A stretch of 64,000 nucleotides of DNA. Source: Streptomyces sp. NP160 (GTDB lineage Bacteria; Actinomycetota; Actinomycetes; Actinomycetales; Quadrisphaeraceae). Below, piece after piece: positions 25,968 through 34,613 of the stretch. The translations under genes and the position numbers were made by a program. Under the pieces are notes generated by a model. It made no database searches and was not told the origin of the DNA. It saw only the letters and a program-made list of their open reading frames with translations. The stretch covers positions 125,098 to 189,097 of the forward strand of contig NZ_VDMJ01000009.1 in NCBI RefSeq assembly GCF_006335115.1. The letters are read 5' to 3'. Position 1 is the first letter of the stretch, and each line of letters begins with the position of its first letter.

Positions 25968-26777
25968 TCAGGTCTGGCCGGCCCGGGTGAGGGGGCGGGT
26001 GGCCCCGGTGAAGGTGCCCGGCGTCGTCCCGAGCGTGCGGCGGAAGTGCCTTGTCAGGTGGGCCTGGTCGTGGAAGCCGGCCAGCGCCGCGGCCTCGGTG
26101 GGCGTGTGACCGCCCAGCAGCATCCGCCGGGCCAGGTCGACCCTGCGGCCCACCACGTAGCGGTGGGGCGGGATGCCGTAGGCCCCGGAGAACACCCGCA
26201 CCAGGTGGCTCGGGTGGGCCCCCAGCAGCCGGCCCGCCTCGACCAGCGTGAAGGTCTCGGTCAGCCGGTCTTCGAGCATCTCGCGCAGCCGCCGCGCGAG
26301 CGGCGCGTCGCTGACCGGGCTGGGCGCCTGGCCGAGGTGCCCGAGCAGGCTCTCGCGCAGGTGGAGCAGCGCTGCCTCCGCGCTCAGCGCCTCGCGGGAG
26401 TCGAGCACGGACGCGTGGAACTCAGCGGCGGCCGCCAGCGCGGCCTCCCCTGCGGCGGTGGGCAGCGCTGCCGCCGCGCCCACGGCCCACGACGGCAACC
26501 AGCTCTCCTCGACGTACAGGACCCGCTTGCGAAAGGCGCGTCCACGCATCGCCGAGCGCCCGTCGTGCGGGACACCCGGGGGAAGCAGCGTCACCGAGGC
26601 GGGGGCAGCCAGGTGCGACTCGCGACCCAGGGCGTAGGTCACAGCGCCGTGGTCCACGAGCAGCACCGTCCACTCGGCGTGCGTGTGCGCGAGATAGGCG
26701 TGGGTCTCGAAGCGGGCGTGCAGCACCTCGCGGACGAGGGGCACCGGCGGGCGCCACACCTGGACCTGCTCGGCCAC
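25968..26777 (-). CDS. AraC-family transcription regulator, 269 aa
   Basis: One-component regulator. The N-terminal cupin-like effector domain (residues ~1-115) includes FETHAYLAHTHAEWTVLLVDHG, LPPGVPHDG and FRKRVLYVEESW. The C-terminal AraC double helix-turn-helix spans ~165-260: LTETFTLVEAGRLLGAHPSHLVRVFSGAYGIPPHRYV, then RRVDLARRMLLGGHTPTEAAALAGFHDQAHLTRHFRRTLGTTPG. It is divergent from the DUF2000 gene with 46 nt between the starts, a pairing that suggests it controls that gene and itself. GTG 26777 sits six bases after a -10-like TACGTT. Confidence 0.92.
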   Translation of the reverse strand: MAEQVQVWRPPVPLVREVLHARFETHAYLAHTHAEWTVLLVDHGAVTYALGRESHLAAPASVTLLPPGVPHDGRSAMRGRAFRKRVLYVEESWLPSWAVGAAAALPTAAGEAALAAAAEFHASVLDSREALSAEAALLHLRESLLGHLGQAPSPVSDAPLARRLREMLEDRLTETFTLVEAGRLLGAHPSHLVRVFSGAYGIPPHRYVVGRRVDLARRMLLGGHTPTEAAALAGFHDQAHLTRHFRRTLGTTPGTFTGATRPLTRAGQT

Positions 26778-26783
26778 GTCAGG

Positions 26784-26789
26784 AACGTA
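26784..26789 (-). promoter_or_regulatory. Putative leaderless -10 box for the AraC gene
   Basis: TACGTT on the minus strand ends six bases before GTG 26777, with no ribosome binding site between. Confidence 0.4.
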
Positions 26790-26823
26790 CAAGACCCCGC
26801 CGCCGGCCCGGCTGCACGCTGGC

Positions 26824-27282
26824 GTGGTGGACACAGCACCAGCAGCGCCCGCGCCCGTCGTCGTCGAGCCTGAGGTGTTCGACACCAAGGTGGTCATCGT
26901 CCTGCGCGAAGGGCTGCTGCCCTGGCAGGAGCTCAACGTCACCGCCTTCCTCGCCAGCGGCATCGCGGCCAGCGCGCCGGGCCTGGTGGGTGAGCCGTAC
27001 CGCGACGCGGACGGCGGCACCTACCTGCCGATGCTGCGCCAGCCGGTGCTGGTGATGACGGCCACCGGTGAGCAGCTCGCCACCGCTCGGGCGAAGGCGG
27101 CGCGGCGGGAGGTCCCGACGGCGGTCTACACCCGCGAGCTCTTCTCCACCGGCCACGACGCCGCCAACCGGGCGGCCGTGGCCGCCGTGGCTGCCGACGA
27201 CCTCGACCTCGTGGGACTGGCGGTGCGCGGGCCCCGCAACGCGGTGGACCGCATCACCAAGGGTGCGCGCTTGCACCCCTGA
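26824..27282 (+). CDS. DUF2000 family protein, 152 aa
   Basis: Whole-length match to the DUF2000 pattern: FDTKVVIVLREGLLPWQELNVTAFLASGIA, YRDADGGTYLPMLRQPVLVMTA, RREVPTAVYTRELFSTGHDAANRAAV and a final VGLAVRGPRNAVDRITKGARLHP. The family has a small peptidyl-tRNA-hydrolase-II-like fold and no settled function. It is divergent from an AraC regulator, a common arrangement for this family, so it is probably the regulated target. Confidence 0.88.
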   Translation: MVDTAPAAPAPVVVEPEVFDTKVVIVLREGLLPWQELNVTAFLASGIAASAPGLVGEPYRDADGGTYLPMLRQPVLVMTATGEQLATARAKAARREVPTAVYTRELFSTGHDAANRAAVAAVAADDLDLVGLAVRGPRNAVDRITKGARLHP

Positions 27283-27432
27283 TGCCGCTGCCGGCGCCGG
27301 CGGGAGCGCTGCACCCGACGACGTGCCGCTCCGTCTCGAGCAGCGCCTCGCCATGGCCGCGCTGCTGACCGGTCGAGGCTCCCGTCCGTGAAGGCGCACC
27401 CCTGGCCGGTGGCACCGGCCCTGCGCCTGCGG

Positions 27433-28728
27433 TCAGAGCCAGCCGGCCATGGCGTCCGTCGGGGACCCGTCCACGCGCACCTCGAAGTGCAGGTGGCACG
27501 CGGTGCCCACGCCGGTGCTGCCCGAGTAGGCGACGAGGTCACCCTTCTTCACGTCCTGCCCCGACCGCGCCACGAAGCGCGACAGGTGCGCGTACGCGGT
27601 GGCGACGTCGCGACCACCGATGGTGCCGTGGTCGATGACCAGGATGTTGCCGTAGCCCGTGCCCGGCCCGGCGCGCACCACCTCGCCGTCGGCGGCGGCG
27701 TACACCGGCGTGCCGCAGGCCGCCCTCAGGTCCGTCCCGGCGTGCAGGCGGCGCACGTGGTAGACGGGGTGGATCCGGTAGCCGAAGCCCGAGGTCACCG
27801 TCATGGACGCCAGCGGGTTGCCCAGGACGCCCCGCTGCGGCGCGGCCGAGCCTCCGCCCCCGCCCGAGCCGCCTCGGGCCCTGGCGCGGGCGCGCAGCTG
27901 GGCGGCGATGTCGTCGCTCTCGGCCTGCGCCTGCGACACCTGCTGCTCGTACGCGCGCTTCTGCGCCTCGATGTCGGCGAGCGCCTGCTCCTTGGTCGCC
28001 TCCAGCGCCGCCAGCTCGTCGGTCGCGGCCTGGGCCTGCGCCTCCGCGCGCTGCGTCTCCACCAGGTGGTCCGCCGCCTGCTGGCGCAGCTCCGCCATCT
28101 GCTGGCGCACGGCCTCCAGCCGCTCGGCGCGGTGCTGCTGCTCGGCGCGGACCTGCGCGAGCCTGGCGGTGGACCCCTGCTGCACGCGGGTCGCGGCCTC
28201 GACCAGGGCGAGGCGGTCGGCCAGCTCGCTGGGGCCCTCGCCGCCCATGACGGCCGCGGCGAGGCCGGCGTCGACGCCACCACCTCGGTAGGTGGCCGAG
28301 ACCAGGCGCGAGACGCGCTTCTCGGCCTCGGCGAGGTCCGACTCGCCCTGCGCCAGCTCCTGCACGGCCACCTGCTCGGCGGCCTCGGCGGCCGCCAGCT
28401 GCCCCGCCAGCTCCACGTCGCGGTCCTTGGCGGTGCGCACCTCGGTCTGCGCGGTCTCCAGCGCCGCCTGCGCCGCGGGCTGGCGGGCCTGCACGTCGGC
28501 CAGCTCGGCGGCAGCCCGCTCGGCGCGCTCGCCGGTGTCGGCCAGACCCTCCTGCGCCTGCGCGAGGGCGTCCTTGAGCTGCTGCTGCTTGGCCTTGAGC
28601 TGCGCGACGGTGTCCGCGCTGGCCGGAGCCGCGCCTTCCCCGACCCCGGCCGCGCCGGCCGCACCGACGAGCAGGGCGACCGCCAGCGCGAGCGCTGGCA
28701 GCCGTCGTCGTCGTCCTGATCCCCCCAC
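27433..28728 (-). CDS. Coiled-coil M23 peptidase, EnvC/NlpD-like, ~431 aa
   Basis: Exported cell-wall endopeptidase. A signal peptide (GRRRRLPALALAVALLVGAAG..ASA) is followed by two long coiled-coil arms (residues ~40-290, rich in A/E/Q/R), a Gly-rich hinge, and a C-terminal LytM (M23) domain. The zinc site is complete: H and D in HAGTDLRA, and HLHFEVR near the end. Arms plus LytM is the EnvC layout, where FtsEX opens the enzyme. It lies nine nucleotides after ftsX. GTG 28728 is used; a CTG at 28740 overlaps the ftsX stop. With all zinc ligands kept it may be catalytically active, unlike E. coli EnvC. Confidence 0.93.
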   Translation of the reverse strand: MGGSGRRRRLPALALAVALLVGAAGAAGVGEGAAPASADTVAQLKAKQQQLKDALAQAQEGLADTGERAERAAAELADVQARQPAAQAALETAQTEVRTAKDRDVELAGQLAAAEAAEQVAVQELAQGESDLAEAEKRVSRLVSATYRGGGVDAGLAAAVMGGEGPSELADRLALVEAATRVQQGSTARLAQVRAEQQHRAERLEAVRQQMAELRQQAADHLVETQRAEAQAQAATDELAALEATKEQALADIEAQKRAYEQQVSQAQAESDDIAAQLRARARARGGSGGGGGSAAPQRGVLGNPLASMTVTSGFGYRIHPVYHVRRLHAGTDLRAACGTPVYAAADGEVVRAGPGTGYGNILVIDHGTIGGRDVATAYAHLSRFVARSGQDVKKGDLVAYSGSTGVGTACHLHFEVRVDGSPTDAMAGWL

Positions 28729-28736
28729 GAGACGGC

Positions 28737-29647
28737 TCAGACGCGCAGGTAGCGCGACAGGGTGGTGACGGACGCGGTGCCGGCCAGCAGCACGGCGATG
28801 CCCAGGAGCACCGGCGCCACCAGCCACACCTGGTGGGTGCCGACGTAGCCGAACAGCGGCAGCGCCTCGACCAGCCAGCCCTGCACCCCGAAGCGCACGG
28901 CGGCGTACAGCGCGCCCACCGCCAGACCGGCGCCGACGACGGCGGCGAGCACGCCCTCGAGCAGGAACGGCAGCTGGATGAGCAGCTTGGACGCCCCGAC
29001 CAGGCGCATGATGCCCGTCTCGCGGCGGCGGCTGAAGGCCGACAGCCGGATGGTGGTGGCGATGAGCAGCGCCGCCGCGACGATCATCACGACGGCGAAG
29101 CCGCCGGCCACGGCCGTGGCCACGTTGAGCACCGTGAAGAACGGGTCGAGGACGCGGCGCTGGTCCTGCACCTCCTCCACGCCCGGCGTGCCCGCGAAGA
29201 ACTGGGTGACGACCTCGTACTTGGTGGGGTCCTTGAGCTTGACCCGGTAGGACTCGTTGAGCTGGTCCTCGGTGGCCGAGTCGGCGATGGCGGTGCCCTT
29301 GAACTGCTGCTGGAACCTCTTGTACGCGTCCGCCTTCGACTCGAACTGCACCGACTCGACGTACGGCGCGAGCGTGGGCGACTGCAGCTCGGTCAGCACG
29401 GCCTGCCGCTGCGCGGCCGTCACCTCGCCGCTGGTGCAGGTGGGCGCCTCGGAGTCCTTGGCGCACAGGAACACGGAGACCTGGACGCGGTCGTACCAGT
29501 AGTCCTTCATCTGCCCGACCTGCAGCTGCAGCAGGCCGCCGGCACCGACGAAGACGAGCGAGACGAAGGTGACGAGGACCACCGAGACGGTCATGGCCAC
29601 GTTGCGGCGCAGGCCCGTGAGGATCTCGCCGGCCAGGAAGCGCAGCC

Positions 29648-29651
<4 letters not shown>
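28737..29651 (-). CDS. ftsX: Cell-division protein FtsX, 304 aa
   Basis: Membrane half of the FtsEX complex. TM1 ([20 protein letters not shown], ~20-40) is followed by a large extracytoplasmic loop of ~130 residues with [14 protein letters not shown], then three more TM segments ([62 protein letters not shown]). The block [30 protein letters not shown] is the FtsX/MacB permease signature. GTG start overlaps the ftsE stop (GTGA). Together with FtsE and the adjacent M23 protein it probably controls wall cleavage at division. Confidence 0.96.
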
Positions 29652-30418
<767 letters not shown>

Positions 30419-30481
30419 GGTCGCCTGCCAGCTCGGGTGCGGGGATGCGTCCTCGAGGTTAGGCAGGCGCAGGCGCCCGAA

Positions 30482-30498
30482 CCGGGCATCTCGCCCGG
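30482..30498. terminator. Short hairpin between prfB and ftsE
   Basis: CCGGGC and GCCCGG (30482-30487 and 30493-30498) pair around ATCTC in the 123-nt gap. It is small and has no T-run, so it may attenuate or simply be chance in GC-rich DNA. Confidence 0.3.
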
Positions 30499-30541
30499 CG
30501 TGTCGCGCTCCGGCGCGTCAGTCCCTCCGGCAGTTCCGCCG

Positions 30542-31681
30542 TCAGTTCTCGGAGGCGCGCTCGCGCTGGCGGCGCCAGCGGATGCCGGTCTCCAGGAAGT
30601 CGTCGATCTCGCCGTCGAAGACCGAGGCGGGGTTGCCGACCTCGTGCTCGGTGCGCAGGTCCTTGACCATCTGGTACGGGTTCAGCACGTAGGAGCGCAT
30701 CTGGTTGCCCCAGCTGCCGGAGTCGTCGCCCTTGAGCGCATCGAGCTCGGCCTGGCGCTCCTCACGCGCCTTGACCAGCAGGCGCGCCTGGAGCACGCGC
30801 AGCGCCGCCGCCTTGTTCTGCAGCTGGCTCTTCTCGTTCTGGCACGACACGACGATGCCCGTGGGGATGTGCGTGAGGCGCACCGCGGAGTCGGTGGTGT
30901 TCACCGACTGCCCGCCGGGCCCGGAGGACCTGAAGACGTCGACGCGCAGGTCGTTCTCAGGGATCTCGATGTGGTCGGTCTCCTCGGTGACCGGGAGCAC
31001 CTCCACGCCGGCGAAGGAGGTCTGCCGGCGGCCCTGGTTGTCGAACGGGCTGATGCGCACCAGCCGGTGCGTGCCCTGCTCCACCGAGAGGGTGCCGTAG
31101 GCGTAGGGCGCGTGGACGGCCATCGTGGCGGACTTGATGCCCGCCTCCTCGGCGTAGGAGGTGTCCATGACCTCGGCCTTGTGGCCGTGGCGCTCGGCCC
31201 AGCGCAGGTACATCCGCAGGAGCATCTCGGCGAAGTCGGCGGCGTCCACGCCCCCGGCCTCGGCGCGGATGGTGACGAGCGCCTCGCGCTGGTCGTACTC
31301 GCCGGACAGCAGCGTGCGGACCTCCAGCTCGCCCAGCGCCTTGCGGATGCTGCTGAGCTCCTTCTCGGCCTCCGCCCGCGTCTCCTCGGCCGTCTCGGCG
31401 TCGCCCTCGGCGGCGGCCTCGTCGGCCATCTCCACCAGGGTGTCGAGGTCGTCGATGCGCGAGCCCATCTTCTCGATGCGCTCCAGCTCGGACTGGGCGT
31501 GCGACAGCTTGCTCGTCACCGCCTGGGCGTTCTCGACGTCGTCCCACAGGTCGGAGGCCGAGGCCTGCTCGGTCAGCTGGGCGACCGAGGCCTTGAGGGC
31601 GTCGACGTCGCTGACCTCGCGGACCGCGCGGTAGGTGCTGCGGAGGGAGGAGATCTCAGCGGGGAGGTCGACGGCTGCCAC
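30542..31681 (-). CDS. prfB: Peptide chain release factor 2, 379 aa
   Basis: Releases finished proteins at UGA and UAA stop codons. The stop-codon recognition motif is SPF ([11 protein letters not shown]), which identifies RF2 rather than RF1, and the catalytic GGQ is in [20 protein letters not shown]. Length after the chosen GTG is normal. No internal TGA or frameshift site is present, so the +1 programmed frameshift of E. coli prfB is absent, as is usual in actinobacteria. GTG 31681 ([10 protein letters not shown]) is chosen over ATG 31717 because it matches the family N-terminus and follows a -10-like TACCCT by eight bases. Confidence 0.95.
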   Translation of the reverse strand: MAAVDLPAEISSLRSTYRAVREVSDVDALKASVAQLTEQASASDLWDDVENAQAVTSKLSHAQSELERIEKMGSRIDDLDTLVEMADEAAAEGDAETAEETRAEAEKELSSIRKALGELEVRTLLSGEYDQREALVTIRAEAGGVDAADFAEMLLRMYLRWAERHGHKAEVMDTSYAEEAGIKSATMAVHAPYAYGTLSVEQGTHRLVRISPFDNQGRRQTSFAGVEVLPVTEETDHIEIPENDLRVDVFRSSGPGGQSVNTTDSAVRLTHIPTGIVVSCQNEKSQLQNKAAALRVLQARLLVKAREERQAELDALKGDDSGSWGNQMRSYVLNPYQMVKDLRTEHEVGNPASVFDGEIDDFLETGIRWRRQRERASEN

Positions 31682-31689
31682 GACCGGCA

Positions 31690-31695
31690 AGGGTA
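31690..31695 (-). promoter_or_regulatory. Putative -10 box for prfB
   Basis: TACCCT on the minus strand ends eight bases before GTG 31681. It supports the shorter prfB start and a nearly leaderless transcript. Confidence 0.4.
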
Positions 31696-31715
31696 CGACG
31701 GCGGATGATGCGCCC

Positions 31716-32648
31716 ATGAACGAGCAGACCGCTGAGCAGCAGCCACTCGTCGTCGTCCCCGAGGCCGAGGGCGTCGCGGCGCTCTCAACGGCGGGTGTGA
31801 GGGCGGTGGTCGTGGCCCCGGACGCGGACGTGCCCGCGGAGGCGCGGGGCGCGTCGGTGCTGGTGGTGGGCCCGGCCGAGTCGGCTGCGGAGGTGGAGGC
31901 GGCACTCGCGCAGGTGGCGCAGCTCCCGGACCTGAAGCTGCTCGTCAGCCTGGGCCAGGGCAGCGAGCAGTGGGGCGACCTGCCGATGAGCGTCTCCATC
32001 GCGACGGCGCGCGGCGCCCACGGCGGCTCGACCGCGGAGTGGGTGGTCGCGGCGGTGCTGGCGCAGCTGCGGCTGCTCCCGGAGCACCTCGAGGCGCAGA
32101 GGGAGCACCGGTGGGGCGGTCGGCAGGCGCGCACCCTGATGCGCTCGGAGGTGCTGGTGCTCGGTGCGGGCGACCTGGGCGAGAACGTGCGCGCCCGTCT
32201 GCTGCCCTTCGGCGCGTCGGTCACCGTGGCCGCGAGGTCGGCACGCGACGGTGTCGTGAGCATGGAGGCTGCGCGCGAGCTGCTGGGCTCGACCGACGTG
32301 CTCGTCGTCGTCCTCCCCTTGACCGACGCCACGCGCCACGTGGTCGACGCGGAGCTGCTGGCGGCGCTGCCCGACGGAGCCCTGGTGGTCAACGCCGGGC
32401 GCGGACCGCTGGTCGACACCTCCGCGCTGCTCGCGGAGCTGCAAAGCGGGCGGCTGCTCGCGGCGCTCGACGTCACCGACCCCGAGCCGCTGCCCGCCGA
32501 CCACCCGCTGTGGGACGCGCCCGGCCTGCTGCTCACGCCGCACGTGGCGGGCAACACCGAGGGCGCCGGGGAGCGGGCGTGGACCCAGGTGGCGGAGCAG
32601 GTCAGTGCGTACGCGCGCGGGGAGCGCCCGCCGAACCTCGTGCGCTGA
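31716..32648 (+). CDS. D-isomer-specific 2-hydroxyacid dehydrogenase, 310 aa
   Basis: NAD(P)-dependent dehydrogenase of the D-2-hydroxyacid family. The Rossmann motif is [30 protein letters not shown]. The substrate-binding Arg and catalytic pieces follow as [38 protein letters not shown], then [17 protein letters not shown] and the active-site His in [13 protein letters not shown]. Residues ~1-70 form the weaker substrate domain. The substrate is unknown. ATG 31716 follows a -10-like GATGAT by six bases; prfB is divergent 34 nt away. Confidence 0.93.
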   Translation: MNEQTAEQQPLVVVPEAEGVAALSTAGVRAVVVAPDADVPAEARGASVLVVGPAESAAEVEAALAQVAQLPDLKLLVSLGQGSEQWGDLPMSVSIATARGAHGGSTAEWVVAAVLAQLRLLPEHLEAQREHRWGGRQARTLMRSEVLVLGAGDLGENVRARLLPFGASVTVAARSARDGVVSMEAARELLGSTDVLVVVLPLTDATRHVVDAELLAALPDGALVVNAGRGPLVDTSALLAELQSGRLLAALDVTDPEPLPADHPLWDAPGLLLTPHVAGNTEGAGERAWTQVAEQVSAYARGERPPNLVR

Positions 32649-32698
32649 CGGGCCCGCTGCGGCCCGCCTGGAGCATGACGACCGTGGACGGCGGCGGG

Positions 32699-33406
32699 TC
32701 AGTTCATAAGGTCGTTGAGGAAGCCGCCCTGCTGCTGACCGCCCTGCGCGGCGACGGGACGGCCCTCGCTGGGCTGCACCAGCACGAAGCCGGGACCGTG
32801 GAAGAGGTACTGGAACGCCTCACCGGAGCCGCCGCGCAGCAGCGAGCGCACGTTCATGCTGTTCACCAGCTGGGGGCGCAGGTGGCTGGACCAGGCGACG
32901 GCGGCCTGGATGTCCACGCCGGTCGGCTGCTGGGAGCAGTCGAGCAGCACCGGCGGACCGTCGCTGGTGAGAGCGACGACGCCGTGGCCGCTGACCTCCA
33001 CGTTCCACATGCCGCCGGAGAGCCGGCCGGCGCCCTGGACGCGGCGGATGTCCCAGTCGAGGTTCGCGTCGAAGGCGAGGAGGTTCTTGCCGTCCACGCT
33101 GATCCCGTCGCCCTCGAGCAGGATCAGGTGCACGTGCTCGGCGGTGTTGGCGAAGAAGACCTCACCCTGGCCGGACACGCGCATCAACGGGGTGTCCTCG
33201 TTGGTCACGAGCTTCTTGATGAACTTGGCCATGGTGCCCGAGCCCTCGTGGTCGAAGCGCACGGCGCCCTGGTAGGCGACCATCGAGCCCTTCGCCGCGA
33301 GCACGTCCTGGCTGAGCGAGACCCGCAGCATCGCGGAGTTCTGCAGCACCCAGCGCTCGCTGGTCTGCTTCTCGGCGGTGGCGGCGTCGAAGAGGTTGCT
33401 GCGCAC
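32699..33406 (-). CDS. AIM24 family protein, 235 aa
   Basis: Whole-length AIM24-type (TRAP-like beta-barrel) protein: SAMLRVSLSQDVLAAKGSMVAYQGAV, TPLMRVSGQGEVFFANTAEHVHLILLEGDGISVDGKNLLAFDANLDWDI, GMWNVEVSGHGVVALTSDG and DIQAAVAWSSHLRPQ. Bacterial members are cytosolic and of unknown function; the yeast namesake affects mitochondrial inner-membrane organisation. The Gln/Gly-rich C-terminus ends GGFLNDLMN. The GTG start lies 18 nt downstream of a strong hairpin. Confidence 0.88.
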   Translation of the reverse strand: MRSNLFDAATAEKQTSERWVLQNSAMLRVSLSQDVLAAKGSMVAYQGAVRFDHEGSGTMAKFIKKLVTNEDTPLMRVSGQGEVFFANTAEHVHLILLEGDGISVDGKNLLAFDANLDWDIRRVQGAGRLSGGMWNVEVSGHGVVALTSDGPPVLLDCSQQPTGVDIQAAVAWSSHLRPQLVNSMNVRSLLRGGSGEAFQYLFHGPGFVLVQPSEGRPVAAQGGQQQGGFLNDLMN

Positions 33407-33424
33407 GGGGAAACCCTGGCAGCC

Positions 33425-33457
33425 CGGGCCCCGGAGGTCCAGTGCCTCCGGGGCCCG
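33425..33457. terminator. 13-bp perfect hairpin upstream of AIM24 gene
   Basis: CGGGCCCCGGAGG (33425-33437) pairs perfectly with CCTCCGGGGCCCG (33445-33457) around a 7-nt loop, 18 nt before the AIM24 start. Together with the second hairpin at 33464 it likely ends the whiB7 transcript; alternatively it sits in the AIM24 leader. Confidence 0.55.
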
Positions 33458-33463
33458 CGACCG

Positions 33464-33501
33464 GCTGACGGGCCGACCGAGCGGTCGCCGGGCCCGTCAG
33501 C
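33464..33501 (-). terminator. Terminator-like hairpin after the whiB7 operon
   Basis: GCTGACGGGCC (33464-33474) pairs with GGCCCGTCAGC (33491-33501); the loop holds an inner CGACC/GGTCG stem. It starts 5 nt beyond the stop of the 65-aa gene downstream of whiB7. No T-run, as is common for GC-rich actinomycete terminators. Confidence 0.6.
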
Positions 33502-33506
33502 GGGCT

Positions 33507-33704
33507 TCACGCGGCGGGCGCCGGACGGGTCGCGGCGCGCCGGGCGGCGCGCTCGACCAGCCGCTGCGCCCGCGCGACGAGCCGCACGGCGCGTGCGGCG
33601 TCTCGCTGGGACGCCTCCAGGCGGGACCAGCACGCCTGGGACCGCAGCTCCGCGCTGCGCTGATGGTGCTGGGACAGCACCTGTTCGGGGTGGAAGGTGT
33701 GCAC
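33507..33704 (-). CDS. Small basic protein downstream of whiB7, 65 aa
   Basis: Not recognised. It is a basic, helix-prone protein with an Arg/Ala-rich body (EASQRDAARAVRLVARAQRLVERAARRAA) and an N-terminus FHPEQVLSQHHQRSAELRSQACW. The GTG start has GAGGAG six bases upstream, better than chance. It begins 41 nt after the whiB7 stop on the same strand and is followed by a terminator-like hairpin, so it is probably co-transcribed with whiB7 and induced with it. It could also be a chance frame; codon-position bias in such short Arg-rich sequence is weak evidence. Confidence 0.5.
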   Translation of the reverse strand: MHTFHPEQVLSQHHQRSAELRSQACWSRLEASQRDAARAVRLVARAQRLVERAARRAATRPAPAA

Positions 33705-33745
33705 GACGGGCTCCTCGGGGGTGGCCCCCGGGCGCCGCCGCCGGG

Positions 33746-34003
33746 TCAGGCGACGGCGCCCACGGGCTCGGGCAGGGGGTGCTTGCGGGGGCGGCCGCGG
33801 GGCCGCTTGCGGGGCACGACGACTCCGGACAGGACCAGCTCGCCGCCCCAGACGCCCCAGGGCTCGGAGCGGGCCAGGGCGCCGTCGAGGCACTCGGCAC
33901 GCAGCGGGCAGCCGGTGCACAGCGCCTTGGCGGCCTCGACGTCCTGCGGGAGCTCGGCGAACCAGAGCTCCGGGTCGTTGACCCGGCAGGGCAGCGACGA
34001 CAT
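33746..34003 (-). CDS. whiB7: WhiB7-type redox-sensing transcription factor, 85 aa
   Basis: Fe-S WhiB-like protein that partners with the primary sigma factor to switch on intrinsic antibiotic-resistance genes. Cluster ligands are C6, C29, C32 and C38 (LPCRVND, LCTGCPLRAECL). The sigma-binding turn is EPWGVWGGEL. The C-terminal KRPRGRPRKHP is an AT-hook (RGRPR), which marks the WhiB7 subgroup among WhiB proteins. GAGAGGA lies seven bases before the ATG. The 5' leader holds a long upstream ORF and a hairpin, and the neighbour is uvrD2, as in M. tuberculosis. Confidence 0.95.
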   Translation of the reverse strand: MSSLPCRVNDPELWFAELPQDVEAAKALCTGCPLRAECLDGALARSEPWGVWGGELVLSGVVVPRKRPRGRPRKHPLPEPVGAVA

Positions 34004-34064
34004 GGGGGGTTCCTCTCGGTGTGGCGGTGCTGCGGAGCGGGAGAGGAGACCGCTGGCAGCACGA

Positions 34065-34099
34065 AGGCCGCGGTCCCCTGGGTCGGGGATCCGCGGCCT
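34065..34099 (-). promoter_or_regulatory. Attenuator-like hairpin in the whiB7 leader
   Basis: On the minus strand AGGCCGCGG(A)TCCCC and GGGGACCGCGGCCT pair over 14 bp with one bulged base and a 6-nt loop. It begins 22 nt after the stop of the upstream ORF and ends 62 nt before the whiB7 ATG. In known whiB7 leaders such a hairpin ends transcription unless ribosomes stall on the upstream ORF. There is no strong T-run here, so its termination strength is inferred. Confidence 0.65.
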
Positions 34100-34120
34100 G
34101 TCGCCGGGAGAGGAGCGGAC

Positions 34121-34399
34121 CTAGCTGGTCAGCACCTGCCGGCGGACAGGGAGGAGCCCCGAGACGGGCGGGTTCGAGATGAGGGCGCTGCCCACGGCGT
34201 CGGGACGCTGGCGCAGCGCGTGGCCGTAGCCGGCGCCGAGGCGCTCGCCACCGAGGAGGCCGACGAGGGCCCCCTTGCCGGGGCCGTCGGCGCCGGTGCG
34301 GGCGGACGCGGGCACAGCGGTGCCCCGGAACCCACCGGTGGTGGGCACGCGGAGGTCGAAGGACGTCACCCCGAACTGGTGATCCATGAGACCCGACAT
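34121..34399 (-). CDS. whiB7 leader upstream ORF, 92 codons
   Basis: Begins ATG at 34399 with a perfect AAGGAGGT seven bases upstream, so it is certainly placed to be translated. The peptide is Gly/Ala-rich with no recognisable domain (MSGLMDHQFGVTSF..., ending VRRQVLTS). It ends at TAG, 22 nt before the attenuator-like hairpin and 117 nt before whiB7. Its likely job is to sense translation: slowed ribosomes would change folding of the leader and allow whiB7 expression. It is much longer than the short leader peptide I recall for mycobacterial whiB7. A real small protein is the alternative. Confidence 0.7.
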   Translation of the reverse strand: MSGLMDHQFGVTSFDLRVPTTGGFRGTAVPASARTGADGPGKGALVGLLGGERLGAGYGHALRQRPDAVGSALISNPPVSGLLPVRRQVLTS

Positions 34400-34460
34400 C
34401 GCGCACACCTCCTTCGTCCGCGCACCGCCCGTTGCGGGGGGTGCTGATCGCGTGTCCACC

Positions 34461-34499
34461 AGGCTAGGGGGCCTCGTGTGAGCCGCACAACAGGTTTTT
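34461..34499 (-). promoter_or_regulatory. WhiB7-type autoregulated promoter of the whiB7 leader
   Basis: On the minus strand: A-tract AAAAA (34499-34495), four bases, -35 TTGTGC (34490-34485), 18-nt spacer, -10 TAGCCT (34466-34461). An AT-rich block about three bases upstream of the -35 is the known WhiB7 AT-hook target, so WhiB7 probably activates its own promoter. The start of transcription should be near 34454, giving a ~450-nt leader. Confidence 0.72.
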
Positions 34500-34613
34500 C
34501 CGAACTCGTCCTCGATCAGCTCCCCACGGGCCCGCGCAGCACTCCCGCGAGCGGCTGACCAGCACCGTCGCCGTCGCAAGCGGACGGCAAGGTCCCGCGA
34601 GGAACCTGCCGGG

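Noticed and set aside
30542..31681. Programmed frameshift in prfB
   Set aside because: No in-frame TGA near the N-terminus; the reading frame is continuous.
31682..31717. ATG 31717 as prfB start
   Set aside because: It would overlap the start codon of the divergent dehydrogenase and add 12 non-family residues; GTG 31681 matches the RF2 N-terminus and follows a -10 box.
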